This document shows, in pieces, positions 1 to 14,441 of a DNA stretch of 64,000 nt. Numbering within the stretch: the first letter of the stretch is position 1; each line of letters starts with the position of its first letter. The notes under the pieces were generated by a model. The model had not been told where the DNA came from. It saw only the letters and a list, made by a program, of their open reading frames with translations, and made no database searches. A program made the translations under genes and the position numbers. Source of the stretch: Odontesthes bonariensis (Eukaryota > Chordata > Actinopteri > Atheriniformes > Atherinopsidae); the NCBI RefSeq assembly GCF_027942865.1, contig NC_134509.1:24486697-24550696 (forward strand), read 5' to 3'.

Positions 1-2223
1 GTAAGCGCCGCCATGCTGTCCGTAATAAGCGTGGCAGGGATCCCCTCGGCGACCGCCTCATACGCCGTCAGTCTGGACCCTTGGTTGTACGGCCTCGTCT
101 CCGTGCAGTACACTCGCTTCAGCCTGCCCAGAGAATGGAGGCTCCTCACCACACCTACGCACAGAGTCAGCATTACGGTCACAAACAGAAATATTTTCAC
201 AACCTTTGCTCAGTCAGATCCAACGTGTCAGACTCACCCAGTGCGGTCCCATATCCAGCCGTGGCCAACGAGCCGGTGTTGCAGTGTGTGAGGATGGTCA
301 CGGAGTCTCTCGGGACGCCCGACAGGATGTGCTGGGCTCCGTAGTTACCAATCTTCCTGTTGTCATTGACGTCACGCTCCAGCATGTCTTCGATCCAGGC
401 AATTACACTGTAGGGAAGGGTAAGAGGCAATAAGACTGAGAAGAGTCTGACACTGCAGTCCTAATGTCCTCATCAAATCTGTAGATACATTATAGCTGCA
501 TGTTTCTTTTCCCTCCTTCTGTTGCCTCGTTCATCCATCTGACTGACTAAACTGCGGACACTTCAGTTTACACCAAGTTTCACCCCACAGCCCTCAGTGC
601 CACTCTTTAACCCACACAATGATGAGCTCAAGCTACGTTTAAAAGTTCTATCACATTTTCAGCTGCACTGCCTCTGACATGAAGTTAGTTTCAACATCAA
701 AACAGAAACATTTCACAAAATGAAACAATTAAACCAGAAAACATGAGGAGGTTTCCCTTTACGAGAACTGGGTAAGGTCAGAGACGTTCTCAGCAAAATT
801 AAGGTTTAAATGAATGAAAGAGGATATTAAAATATATTCACAGTGATATTCTATTAATGGACATTAGCAGGTGTTTTCAGAGTCGTTCGGCAATGTTCCA
901 AATTTTCTCTTCCAATTTTTCACAGTAAGTTTAACGCTCTCTGCTGAAATGACAATGACCTGTTGCCTGGCACTAATACTCTACTCGATAGTAACCAGGA
1001 ACACGTGATAGGATGTGATTATGTAATGAATTCCTTGGAAAAAATTGTAACTAAAAATCAAAATGCCACCAGACGTTAGATTTTCTGGTTGGTAACTCTA
1101 ATAATGTTTGTCCACCTTGATTTCTGATTTTTAAATTATTCCAGAACTATAGGACTTTATTTTGCATGTAATAAACCAAGGTAAAGCACCTTCAGTGACC
1201 TGCATGACTGTCAACAGGAACAAGAAGCTGTCGCTGCCTTTTCTATACAGTAAAATGTTCTAATTTCAGTCTTGTTGTTGCTTTTTGATCAATGTCGTCG
1301 TGCTGCGCGCCTGAAGGCCACCATCATTCTGGTCATCTGTCGATACCTAACCCTGCTTTGACACCAGTGTTTCCAAATTTAAACTCTCTATAGATCTGTG
1401 TGGAATTTGAGGAAAATATTGACATGACAGGGCAGCTGTAACAGGCTGTGGGTGACTAATTCTGACTGTAACTGGCTGAATTCTTCACTTCTTCAATTCT
1501 TCACAGACAAAAACTGTAGTTGACGTAGATCAATCACTTCTAATCATCTCCTCCTCCACACAATAAACTCATTACCACACCCATTATCAACCCTTTATGT
1601 CCATGCTTCTCCACCCAAAACCTGGCGTAGGGCTCCAACATTAGAGCCAGCTCTGCACCCATCTGTAACCCGTTCAAGTGTTGAAATAGATGCACCAATC
1701 TCTGTAAAACTCATGATTTTTCACCTGAATAAATACACATAAAACTATCTGAATGAAGATTTGTTTTACTAAGCGTATATGAGGAGAAAAGAAAGGGTAC
1801 ACTGGCCCTTTAAAATAGAGCTCTCGTGAATAGATCCAGGTTTATCTGATCCGGTAAATTCACCACCAGAACAGAAGTAACAGTGAAGTTTATTTTTGCT
1901 CAACGCTCCAAGTTTAAACCTTTGCTAATGTTTCTGTATAACAACTCAACAACATTACGGTAAAGATCACTGGCACGTGCTGGATCTGCTCGAGTTACTT
2001 TAGAGCTGTGTTTTCAACGCCATTTCAGAATGGTACTTAATATCTTCGATACATTAGAGAAGCAAATGAAGCAAGTACATGAAATGTGATTCAAGAATGT
2101 GTCTGTGTTCTGCTCACTGGAGACACTCAGAGGTTTTTGAGCTCCGAATGGCTGCATGGAATCTGCTGTACTTACTGTAATAAAAAAAAAAAAAAAATCA
2201 ACATGGCTGCCTGTGATATATAC

Positions 2224-2278
<55 letters not shown>

Positions 2279-5038
2279 TTTGTTATGACGTGCAACGGCA
2301 TATATCCCACTCCACCTGTGGTGTCCCACATTAAGCTCTGCCTCGTTACATTAAAACACGATTTTCTGAACATTCAGGACAAGGAACGTCCAACCTGAGG
2401 AACCAACCCTGAAGCTTTGGCACCTTTGGTTGAAACACAAATGTGGTGCTGGGAGCTTAACACAGAAAACTAGGGGCAGTCAACCCCACTTTCAGTTTTT
2501 CGGGGGAATTTCATGCGGTGTCAGTTATTGTGGGGTTAACATATTACCTAAGGCAATTACACCTTTCTTCTGGTGTGATTTACAGGCTTCCCAATGTTCA
2601 CTCCCCTCCCCTCATTCGATACATTTCACCACTTATTCAAAAATACACCTGAAGCTGGTGTTGAATGAAGTGTTTACAGCAGCTAACCTGAGAGGATCCA
2701 TCCAAGTGAAAAGCTCGAGTTGGATAACTAAAGATGTGTTTGTCTTAAAGTTTCTCTTCACAAACACTGTTCATCCTTCACACTAAATCATGGTTTCAAA
2801 TCCTGGGACGTGTTTTACGTGTTTTACATGTTTCCGTTTCCAACATGCCCGACTCAAATGACTAAGTCTAATGTTAATTCAACAGGGACAATGCACAATA
2901 CTTACACAGCAGCAGATATAGCAAAAAATGTTCCTGGACAAAGCCAGTACACGGGTAGCACACGTCTAAAAAGTCATGCAACACGTATGCTGCCCGTCTC
3001 AACTTAATAACCGCAAACCTGGACCACCTTCAATCTCTTCCTGAAACTTTAAAATGCTTCAACTGACCGAAATTTAGCCTCGAGTCGGTATAACATAGTG
3101 TTATATACTGTGTCAGAGGTTGTGCTCCTGGTTTGTGAAAGTTACTTTCAATGCCTGCTTATGGACTGAAGTATTTATCAAAGTCCAGGTTGTAGTACAG
3201 TATGAGAAAAGTGACCCTGTCGTTGCATGCACAAACAGCTCGACTTGTTTGATTTCTACAGGATCCAAAATGAGTCAGTTCTTTCTGAAACTTTTTAAAC
3301 GTGCTTCTCAAAAGGTCAGGCAGCTGTCCACAGTCACACCCACGTATTTAACATGCAGAACATCAACAAGCTCTGCAGAAGCTGTGACATTGCTTATTTG
3401 GATCAGGTGTGATTGACATGTGATGGAGGAAGGAAACCTGAGGACCAGGACTGGGAAAAAATGACCGAAACAGAAGTTTTTCCAAAGCATTTGCTGCATG
3501 ACTGCATTTACTGGCACATAAATACCATCAGTGGAGGGACCGGGCCATTTAACCAGACCACCGTCATTGTACTTGTATAAATGCACTAACACTTTACTGG
3601 TTTCTTATTCAAATTTTGAACTTGTGAGTGGTACCTGGACCCAGCTTTTTGAACGCACACGGGCAGGACGGATTTGAACCCAAACCGCATCATCTGAGTG
3701 TGTCGGCTCGATTGGAAAATAACTTCAGAAAAATGTTGAAGCTTTTCATCAGATTGATGGAGGGTAAGAGTAAAGTTGGGTGGATGGGTTGAGCTCCAAA
3801 CAGGGCCCAGATTAACCGACTAGTGGGAGTCATATGTAAAGTAGGTCCCTAGTGAACAATTTATGGCAGCTTGGTCATCATTTCATTTCATTTCATTCAG
3901 CTCTAATGAGCCCACCTTTCTCTGAGCTGCTCCGAGTTCTTCTCCATGCTCTCATTCTCTGCAAACTCCATCAGCTCGCGTGCGGCACGGCCCATGTTGA
4001 CGGCGGTGGGCCGGGCCGAGGTCAGGTGACACAGGGAGTCCCTGATGAAGGTCACAGGGTCATCGCCCCCGGCTCCTGCCCGCAGCTCCACCGCCAGACT
4101 GAGGCAGCCAACGATGGCGATGGCCGGGGCTCCGCGCACCTGGTGAGAGAGAGCAGAGGATGGTCATGACATCACCTTCATCTTCTGTGCAAACTGAAAC
4201 GGTCACCCGACTGTAAAGATGACCATTAAATTATTAAGTGATTTCTTGCCATCATTGTGACATCACCCCCGGCTTGAGGCATTTTGCTTCCCTCCACACA
4301 CACAAAATCAAACTACAAGCTGTGTGTGTATGAAACTGGATAAAAAGACAAAAGAGGAAGAATCGGGTCGGCTCAGCTCTGCTCAACTAAAACCCAAAAA
4401 ATGACCCCAGCTTTTCCCAGAACTTAAACCTCACGCATCTATCCGAGCACCTCTGTATTTCAGGGATTCGTGTGTGGAGAGATAGTGGAGCTGGAGGTGT
4501 CACCGAGTGCAGCCCCAGACCAAACGCGAACAAAAACCCTGGCAAAGGTCATTAATAATTCATCAATAATCTCTCCCAAAGAAAGAGGAGGGGTGTTTCA
4601 TGGGTGGGTAGCTCTGCAGATACCTGCTTTGTAACACAGAATGTGAAAAGTATGAATTAAGGATGATTTTCTTTTATGGGGGGGGGGGGGGGGGGGGGGG
4701 TCAGATAGCTGTGGGAAGGTTGACGCTTCAGGTGCATCCAAAACAAAAATACATTCGAGGCCGACAGTGGGAGCACGGCGGCGAGCGGAGGGAGCACAAA
4801 AGACCCGATGGAAAACACATGCATGACGGGGATAAATGCACGTGCAGCAGGCGCGCGGGGCAGAGTGGAGAGAAAGGGGTGCATAAAGGACACGAGAGCC
4901 CCGTACCTTCATGGACTTGATGGCCTCGTATGCGTCCTGCACGGAGCGGATGTCATCGTACACGGTCTGGTGTGGCAGCAGCAGCTGGTTGAGGATCTGC
5001 AGAGAGCCGGTCCGGTAGCGGATCGCTTCCAGCGTCAT
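1..5038 (-). CDS. mri1: Methylthioribose-1-phosphate isomerase, 5' part (3' end outside window)
   Basis: Cytosolic enzyme of methionine salvage that converts 5-methylthioribose-1-phosphate to 5-methylthioribulose-1-phosphate. Coding exons on the minus strand: 4907-5038, 3916-4139, 238-407 and 1-154, all with GT-AG borders and matching phases. They encode about residues 1-226 of a protein that is about 370 aa in vertebrates. The start [20 protein letters not shown] and the segment [19 protein letters not shown] match the family's N-terminal region. The catalytic cysteine lies in LTHCNTG (about residue 161), and [10 protein letters not shown] follows as in the family. The catalytic aspartate segment must lie before position 1. 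A CpG-rich stretch surrounds the start. The 3.5-kb intron at 408-3915 holds a (TA)n run and no other gene I can see. Identity is secure from several conserved blocks. Confidence 0.95.
2226..2274. repeat. (TG)n(TA)n microsatellite
   Basis: A short TG run passes into about 20 TA dinucleotides, inside the large second intron of mri1. Open reading frames across it are repeat artefacts. Confidence 0.9.
4679..4700. repeat. Poly-G homopolymer run
   Basis: An uninterrupted run of about 22 G on the plus strand lies in mri1 intron 1, about 210 bp from the donor of coding exon 1. It could form G-quadruplex structure on the non-template side or simply be a slippage-prone tract. Its length in the assembly may be unreliable. 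Confidence 0.8.
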
Positions 5039-5480
5039 GACCGAAAAATGAAGCAGGATGGCGTGTGGGGAGTGGGGGGAGGAGGGGGGCGGGTGTATGT
5101 GGGAGAAATAACACGGGTGGACCGGTGGCAGAGGGGGGCGCGCGCGCGCACACGCAAACACACACTACCTCGCACTCACTTTTCTTTCACTCGCACAAAA
5201 CACGCTGAAGTGACCGCGGCCTGGCTTGTCGGCGGTCCCGGGAGGCGAAGCACAGAGAGGCGGAAAAGTACAGCAGGAAAGAGAGGAAGAGGAAGAAGAG
5301 GAAGAGGAGGAGGAGGTGCAGAGGGGACGGAGTGAAAACAGGAGGAGGTCTGCTCCTGCTGTACGGGAGGATAAAAGGGAGAAGAGTGAAGGGAAGGCTG
5401 GAAAACCTTCACACTGTGACAGACAAGCAGGAAGGCAGACACGGAACCACGTGTTCACCCGAGCAGGAAGACCTCTGCTC
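4740..5480 (-). promoter_or_regulatory. mri1: CpG-rich promoter and 5' UTR region of mri1
   Basis: The sequence is GC- and CpG-rich around the mri1 start codon (5036-5038) and upstream of it, unlike the AT-rich surroundings. It includes a CG-alternating stretch near 5140-5152 and a purine-rich GAGGAA tract at about 5279-5316. This fits a CpG-island promoter without a clear TATA box. The transcription start cannot be placed from sequence alone. Confidence 0.45.
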
Positions 5481-5964
5481 CGAGTCCACGCCCACCACAG
5501 TCTCGCGGGTTGCCCAATTTTATCAAAGCTCCCTTTTTCTGTTTCTGTGCACCATCCCCCCTCTCATCTTTCCCCCGCTTTTGTCTGGGGAAATTTCACA
5601 CTCACACGTGTTATTGGCGAAAAGAACCAGGCTCCCTCCAACAACAGCCAACCGGCTCCGATAAAAGAGGTCTATTTTGGGCTCAGATTTGATTGTTTTA
5701 GCCCATATCTTGGAAACTCTTCTCCCCCTTGCCGTTTGTGTAACTTGTCGTTATTACAAACCAACATGTTTCCTAAAGATATATTCGTGCTCCGTGGATT
5801 AAAAATCAATCAAAATCTGGTTTGTAGTGTATAATAGGAAGGATGCAAGCTTATAAATCAAATTAAAGGGCTTTTTTACAAGTCGAGCCAACACATTAAG
5901 TCCAAATAAGAAGAAATCTGGTTAAGATTGCATTCTTTGGTAAAACACTACACAAAACCACATC
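5481..5964. other. Intergenic stretch between mri1 and cc2d1a 3' end
   Basis: I see no gene here. It separates the mri1 promoter from the putative poly(A) site of cc2d1a, so the two genes run in the same direction with only a few hundred bases between them. Confidence 0.4.
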
Positions 5965-8959
5965 AGTTTCACCATTTTTATTCATGTTATACCAACCGCA
6001 TACATAAGATAATAAAGCCTGAACAATCAGGCCGTCACACCTTCTCAGTTTGAGCTGCAATCACTTAAAAATAGAGACAGAGCATATTTTGCCATATATG
6101 TACTGTATATAAATACATTTATACTGATTGCCCTTTCGAGACATAGCATATTGAAACAGTAAATGGATACATATGCTCCAGCTGATCAGAAGAAAAGCCT
6201 TAACAATAAACAACTTCTAAAAAAAAAAGAATGGAGTAGAAATGAAACCACGAGGGGGTGAAAAAGAAAAGATCCAAACAATGAAAAAAAAGGAGCGTGT
6301 GTGCTGTGTTGCGAATGCGTGAGAGGAGTGTGAGTCACCAGCAGGACAAATTTTTAACAATATGTCCTTCATCCCCTGTCCTACCACGCTGAATGCTGAT
6401 GAGCCTGTTGCCATGACAACGGGACAGCCTCGGAGGCCAGGAGGTTATTTGAGGCAGTGGGGTGTTGTGAGTGTGTTTGGGGGATACGTGGGGTTAAAGC
6501 ACCCGATCTCCTTATTCATTTAGCTTTTTGTGTGAACCTCTGTATGCAGCTGCGTGCCCCCTGAAACCACAGCTGCGCGTTTAGCCGACCACGGCACACA
6601 AAAACATTTGTTTACGGCAGAACATGTTGCTGTTTTGCAGTTTCTGAAAGTGCTACATGACTGATCATTTAATTCAAGAAAAAATACAAAACATAGCCGT
6701 AACTCCGGCTTCAAAGTTGAACGGTTCACGTTTATTACAAAAACTAAATAGCTCAGGGTACGAGACCCTTGATGGGACAAAACAAACAATGAGAAGATAA
6801 AATAACCTTATTACCCAGAAATGAAAATAATGATACACATTAGATCAGTTTCCATTCAGCTTTATAATAGATCTGAATATAACTTTCCCGTATTTAGCTG
6901 CAAAACCCACCAAACACCTGAATGTCACAGCAGGCACATAAGTTGGAGGGACGATTTGTCAGATTTTCAGCAAATGGTGTTAATAATAATAAAAAAGTAA
7001 TTGCATGAAAATTAATAAAAACTGAACTGATGACAACAGCCCTAACAGTTAGCTGCATTTTAATACATATTTCAGGCAGCTTTTGGGCTCCTAAAAGCAA
7101 AACCCTTGAAAACGGCTGCAGTTGTGAATCCACCGAGTCTGCACTTATGATTGTCAAAGCGACATTATTTCAATCTTCCCTAATGCAAAGCTTTCCAGAT
7201 GAATCGGTATTAATGCACCAGAGACAAACATTAATGTGGACTCATTTGGCTCCGACTCAACTTTTAAAAGTCTGTAAAACTATTTCTGTGCCAAGATGAA
7301 ATTAATGGAAATCAATGGCTGCTTGTTTGAGCATGGAAACTGCATCTCAACATCTGAAACCGTTTTGCATTCAAACACCAGCAAAAGCTCATTACGTCAC
7401 CATAAGCGCAGATTTATCCGTTCTTCCCACTGCTCTGCCCGTATAAAAATATCAGCTGGTCAAAAACACTAACATTTACAGAGTCAGAAGACATCCATTC
7501 TTGATTAAAAACAAGGGGGAAGGGATGTTACATAAACCTCTGCATTACAGAGGGCCAACTTTAACCAGGATTAGTTGCTAATGGAGGGAAGCAGATTACT
7601 TTGAACGTACGATTATGGCGTGTCACATGACCAAAAAACTATTAGGGGACGTACCAGATGTTACGGACACATTAAAGCCACACAAAACGACAGAGTCTGG
7701 CTCATTTTAAAGTGGTCTGCTACATCCTGGCTGGATGTGTGTTCTGCTACAGTTGGGTTAGCAGCAGGTTGTCAAACACACAGAGGGAACATCTGTGCAG
7801 AGTATTAACCAGAGCTCAGAATACATTGCAGCACTGTCAGATTATATTCTCATACATCTAGCGTTGTTGCAACAAGTTATTCATTCCAAGATGTCCACCA
7901 GTACGGACACATACTGGGTTTGTTTTTGTGAACTTCTTCCACTGATGTCTGAGGCAGAAGCAGCTCTTAAGTATTTTCAAACTGACAGCAAATTAGGACT
8001 TAGTATTGTTTAAGACTTTGAAGATATTCAAAGTGGGACAGCCTACAACTTAAAACTGAATAATCTCTGAATGTGTGTAAAAGAATTGGTGTGAAAAAAA
8101 GTGGAAAAAGAGGAAGGCAACAGAGAAGAAACAGTCAGTGATGAAGGGGAAGCAGCAATCCCTTTGCAAAGCTAAGCTTTCACCACATTCACAGCACTCT
8201 GATAACACCTCTTTCAGCCCCTAAAGGCGACTTGACGTCTGGATCTAGTAGTCTCCTTGGTGACATCAACACTAATCCCTCATTATGGGATGTAGGCTCT
8301 GGTACCCTGAAGCCCCATTTTTAATTTTTTTTTATTATTCCCATATCACAGCACTCCAAACGGAGCAGATTACTGTAATCTGGGAACACTGGAGCAGACA
8401 GATTAGATTAAGCTCATTATGCACATATAACGTGGTGAGAAAGGGTTAAAACCACCTCAGCCCATTAATTAAACACACCTCAGACACAGATGCGCACACA
8501 CACACACACACACCGTTTTTTGGTCAACCGTGGACACCAGAAGAGCTGGCGTCAAATGTAAAACATAAAATCTTTAAACGGATCTCTCCCCCAATAATTC
8601 CCACAGCAAAGCCGTCAAAGCAGATATCTGTAGTGTTGACTCGTTTAAGTGCAATAAAAGTAAGCCTCTTCCTCGGCTCTTTGTCTTTAAATTTCTTCAA
8701 CGTCAGTCTCCCTTTGTAGTTGTTTAAAAAAAAAAAAAAAAAAAAAACTTTTAATTTTTTTTTGGCCGGCAGCTACCCACACGAGACACAAGTTACAGGA
8801 ATGGCAGAATTAGCAGATTGGTTCATGCAGTTGTCTTGGACACGAGCAGCATAAAATCCCACTAAAGGTGCTTTTGTTTGTACCCACAGTAGCTTTTGTA
8901 TGAGTGTGTATGACAGAGAGATAACAGTACTCCAGCCAACTCTCCACTTTGTTCTTCAC
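5965..8959 (-). other. cc2d1a: Putative long 3' UTR of cc2d1a with AATAAA near 5977-5982
   Basis: About 3 kb follows the cc2d1a stop codon with no convincing coding exon on either strand. A minus-strand AATAAA is present at 5977-5982 and another possible one near 8331. The stretch includes a poly(A) run at about 8729-8746 and a short CA run near 8493-8512. I infer a long 3' UTR or 3' UTR plus intergenic DNA; transcript data would decide. Confidence 0.35.
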
Positions 8960-11900
8960 TCATCCGGTGCGCTTCCTCTTCAGCGATTCCAGCTAAATTA
9001 CAGAAAAGAAACACATACCCTGAATACATTTGTATTTACACATATATATGTGAAGATTGCACAACCTTATCTTATCTATACACTGACGGCAGCTAAACAT
9101 GGCCACTCTTACCTCACTCTCTACCATCCTCATCCTGCCCAGTGCATCCTTGGCAGCATCCTGTTTGAAAGATAATCAAATATCTTTACAAACCACTGAT
9201 ACAGTTCAATAGGAGCAAACCAGCCAACCCTAACCGTGCACTCACCCTGTTGCCTTGACTGGAGTATTTTTTCACACCTTCAGAGAGCCCTTGTGTGAGG
9301 CGCTGCAGCACATTTTCATACTCTGCACATGTGGAAGGAAGTGTAATTATATGCTCTAAAGATGACCCAGAGTACACATACGTAGATCGGTCATGTGCTG
9401 GTAAATGTAGCTACGCTCATAACGGACACGGATGTCACGACATGATTGGGCTTTTGATGATATCACGTACTTAACTGGGTTTTATGAAATAAACAAAAAG
9501 GTAAAAAAAAATAAGCATGCAGGCTCAAAACTACCCACTTAGCCATATTTTGGCACGGTCTCCCACATTTAAGTGAGCTGAAATAAAGCCCCACTCACTG
9601 AACTGACCAACGTGAAAGACCAAGGAGCTCGTTTCATATCTCAGAGAGAAGATTGCAGAAGTCCTGGAGCCATTTCTAATGAACTGTGTGGTGTTGGAAG
9701 AAGACCACAACTGTCACCCTGAGCTGAGAGGGACAGCTGGTTCAGATGGTCAGAAACCACCTGAGAACCAACAAAGCAAAGGCATTCTATTTACATCACC
9801 ATCGACTGAGTGGCTAACGTCAGAAAAAGGAACAACACCTTCAGGATCGATTAAAGTCAGCAGCTGAGCACATCATTTCCTGGAGGAATATTTTACGGAC
9901 GGAAAAGATCTCTGAGAGTAAAGGTGAGGCATTCAACCCCAGGAGGACTCTGCTGTCTGTTAATCATGGACACATCATGCTCTGGGCTTGTTTTACCTAC
10001 CACTGGATCTGGGAGATTGCACAAAGTGGATGGAATAAGAAGCTGGAGGAAGATGTCAGATTTCTTATAAAAGTCCCATTTGTGGAGTACTTTGTAACTC
10101 TGAGACTACAAAAGTGCTCCATAAACATAGTAATTTGTGTCATATAGATATAATAAGTATTATTATTAACTTGGATATAATTGAATGTTTCAGTCACAGC
10201 TTTAAGCACAGATCAAAACTGACTGTAAGATGGATGAAGCAGGCTGGTGAGTAGTTTTTGGAACCAACCCAACATTGTGATCTCAGTCAAAACACGAACG
10301 GGTCCAAGCCAGGAAATCATGAAATTAAATTGAATTCGATCAGCTAAGAATAGTGATCAGATATCCAACAAGAACCCCGACAGGAGCTCATTAATGGCCA
10401 CAAAGAGCTTCTTGGCAACATTAAACCCGCTGAACAACTAGCAACCGAACATCAGGTGCTAACATTTCTGAGGCCTTGTGTTCATTTCAGGAATAAATCA
10501 AAAGCTTTGTTCTGAATTCCTGGAGTTTTAACTCTTTTAAAAATGTGTTGTTTAATCCCAAACAGACATGAGTGAAAGCCCAAATTTGCTGTGACATTCA
10601 CGTCCAGAGTGAGTGTAAATTAACTTGTCGCTGAAACCGTCTTACCCGTCAGCAGAGCAGGAGAGCCGCGCTCCAGCTGTGCTTTCTGCCACTGCAGTCT
10701 GTGTGTGACCTCTTTGTACTGATGGATGAGGTCCGATGGGGGATCCCGCCGGTTCTTTCGGTAATCTGCAATCTGAGAAACAAGCGTAAGGAGCCACGTG
10801 ACCTTTACACCTTTCCAAATCCAGAGGAGTAGACGTCCCAGATAAGCTTAGAACACACAAACACAGAAATACCTTCCTCTCCATTCGCTCCTTGTCGTAG
10901 TTGAGGAGGCTGAAGCTGTGGAGTTTGTACTGTGGAGGAGAGTTGTTGGGATGACCGCTTCTGCTACTTGCTTCATGTCTGGGTTTCGATCGAGGAGATG
11001 GAGCCTGATCCAAAGAAACACAATAAAGACACACAGAGGCTTCACTGAACTGAGCTAATCAGGTTAAAATTGGATTTCACTTTCATGCAAACGAAGAACC
11101 TGTTTTTTCTGCTGGCATGATAGAAAAAAAAAAGTAATTATGGTAGATTTCTAAGAGACATCACAGATGTGACGAGTTGTCACTGCTGGACATACCATCA
11201 TAAACCCGGCGGGAATGCAACAGGCCTCCAACTGTATTCAACGGACTGATTTAAAGAGGAGCGGAGCTGCTGCCTTTATTCATGTTCAAACAAGAAAACA
11301 AAATGCAAATCTGGACATGAAAACAATATGAAGTCCTCTAACTGGAGGCTTTACTTTAGTTTAGTGGCCCCCCCCCACCCTCAATAACAAGACTGCTAAC
11401 TGCACCACATGCTGACACATTATCCTGCTTTCCCATGCAACCATGGATAAAGCAGAGAGCAGGTAACAGCATATGATCCAGAAGGCAGCAAATCACACTC
11501 TGACGTACAGATAAGTTTGTCCAAACACGTTAAAAATCTGAACAACTTCCAGAAAATCTGTATGAGAATAGGAGGTGGAAAATGTACTACTGTTACAGCA
11601 GTATTTGGAAGTGGGTCATCATGATGAACTGCTGATGGTTTTAGTTCTAAAGTCAGGTCGCATTGAACCATCACAGACAAAGAAGGGAGTGAAAGCCGAT
11701 GTAATGAACAAATCAATTACAAAAATCAATCACACCCATAGGTTGTATTTAATGGATGAAGTATGCGAGTCTAAAAGTTAAGTCCTTTAAATCTGCGTTC
11801 AATCTCTTGGCAAGCAGAAGGCTCTGTATTTGGTTCAAAAAGCAGTCCAGATTTGAGAAATTGCCCCCATTTTCACTTAATTTTCTAGTTATATATATAT

Positions 11901-14383
11901 ATATATCATATAGAAAACTATATTTCTATTCTGAGCAGGACCTGTGGCACAGAAATCCACAGCAGATCTGAATCTGAACGGCTCACTGATGAGAAACCAA
12001 ACAAAACATAAGCTTTTTTCTTTTTTGAGCTGGTATTAACTTTAGCCAAACACATGCTCTGAAACACAGAATAAAAGTAAAACTAAAACCCAGCTATAAA
12101 AATATTATTTCTTCTTTGAATCACCTTCTTTGAACAACCTACAAGCTCATAACAAGTCTGTTCAATTGTTTGAATAACTCGGTTAAAAATGAATATCTGC
12201 TTTGACACTTGTGCGATACCCCCAAACCAGCAGAGGCACAGGCATGAAATTCTTGGTAATCACACACGGAGTCATAGAGAAATAGAGAAATCTTTTCCTG
12301 ATGAGTTTATGGTTTAAAGTTGTAGTTGAAATCTGTTTGATACTGTAGATCACAGAATCCTGTTGCACAGGCTGGAAAACTGGGTTGGACTTTCTGGAGC
12401 GGTCCTTAACTGGTTCAGGTCCTACTTAGAAGGCCGGAGTTATTTTGTTACTATTGGCAGCTATGAATCTGAGCGAGTGGCCATGACTTGTGGAGTCCCC
12501 CAGGGGTCAATTCTTGGACCTCTTCTGTTTAACTTGTATATGCTCCCTTTGGGTCAGATATTGCAGAATTTTAACATCAATTATCACAGTTATGCAGACG
12601 ATACACAACTTTATGTGTCTCTGTCACCGGACGACTGCAGCCCAGCTGACGTTCTGTGTCAGTGTCTGGAGGAAGTAAACACCTGGATGAGAGAGAATTT
12701 TCTACAATTAAATGAAGACAAAACTGAGATTATTCTGTTTGGGAGCAAAGAGAAGAGGGTCAGCGTTGGTACATATCTTGAGACTCGGGACCTTATAATC
12801 ACTGACCAAGTTCGTAACCTCGGAGTGTTGATAGACTCAGATCTGACTTTCAGCAGCCACATCAAAGCTGTCACCAAGGCAGCTTTTTACCACCTCAGAA
12901 ATATCAACAGAATTAAAGGTTTCCTCTCCCAAAAAGACCAGGAGAAACTCATCCATGCATTCATCTCCAGTAGACTCGATTACTGTAACGCTCTTTTAAC
13001 TGGACTTCCCAAAAAGAGCATTAAACATCTGCAGCTCATCCAGAACGCTGCTGCTAGAGTTTTAACCCGGACTAAGAGATCTGAACACATCACACCAGTT
13101 TTAAAATCTTTACACTGGCTTCCAGTCAGTCATAGAATAGATTTTAAAAGCCTGCTGATGGTTTACAAATCCCAGAATGGTTTAGGCCCAAAATACATCT
13201 GTGATATGTTCAGAGAATATAAACCCAGCAGAGCTCTTAGATCCAAGGACTCAGGTCAGCTGGTCCAGTCCAGAGTCCAGACTAAACATGGAGAAGCAGC
13301 ATTTAGCTGTTATGCTGCAAACAAGTGGAACAAACTGCCAGTGGAGATTAAACTTTCACCAAATGTAGACATTTTTAAATCCAGGTTAAAAACATTTCTT
13401 TTCTCATGTGTCTATGCATGAAATATCTTTTAACTTATCTAGACTGTTGCCTGATTTTAAATTCATTTAAATGATTTTATTTGTTTCTCTTTATATTATT
13501 TTATGTATTTTTAATGCTTCTTGCACTCCCTGCTGCAATGCTTTTATTTTATGTAAAGCACTTTGAACTGTTTGTACATGAAATGTGCTATACAAATAAA
13601 TTTGATTTTGATTTTTTTTTTTGAAAGACAAAAAAACCCATTGATATTCACTTCATGCTTCAGGGTGTGGCCACTTTATAACTGACATGTTGCACATCTT
13701 GGGTGTGCTCAGACTGACATTAATACAACTCGCTAATCCAGTTTTAAGAATAATATATCAAGGTCTTAAAACAGCAGCCCACAAACCATCATGCGTCTGT
13801 AATAAATAGTTTACGATCAAACCAACAAACCAGTTTTAAAAAAGTACGGTCTATTTTAAGAATTATTATGTCTCCTCATTTGTTTGTCCTTCATAAGCGG
13901 AAGTTGAATGACGTTTCAAATCAATGCACATCAGTGATTCCTTCTTGATGATCATTCAGGTTAAAGTACTTTCAATCCCTCCTCAAAGTCCTAAAGTTGT
14001 TCCTTTTGAACATGTGGGCGTGTAGATTGTCCTTTTCAAACTGCTCAGTTTGGTTTTAGCACACTGATCTGCTAATACTTGTGTTTTTTTACACATGTAA
14101 CTATCCAGTTTTTAAGATGAAGCTCTGGCTCAGTAGATTGCATAATTCACATCCAAGATGAGTTGGATTTCTCTGAGAACAAGAAGAAAGGCAGGTCATT
14201 TGAACTGATAACTCTTCTCACCCGCTCCTTTTGTTTCTCTGGAGGGGAAAGTTGTGGGACGGGCTCAAGAACCAGCCACTTCTCCGTTACTGGCTGCAGA
14301 TCAAGTCCTGACAGCGGCTCTCTGATCTTCACCCTCACCTCCAGCTTCCCACCTGTAGCTTTACGCCCATCCATCACCTATGA

Positions 14384-14441
<58 letters not shown>

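Noticed and set aside
3641-3710. Possible tRNA gene or SINE (GGTTTGGGTTCAAATCC on the minus strand)
   Set aside because: There is a box B-like segment but no convincing box A or cloverleaf; not enough to annotate.
4598-5161. Minus-strand frame of 187 codons over the mri1 start
   Set aside because: Only residues from MTLEAIRY to SMK belong to mri1; the rest is 5' UTR and intron 1 sequence.
5165-5834. Open frames with Ser or Glu runs
   Set aside because: They arise from the GAGGAA purine tract in the CpG-rich promoter and have no similarity to proteins.
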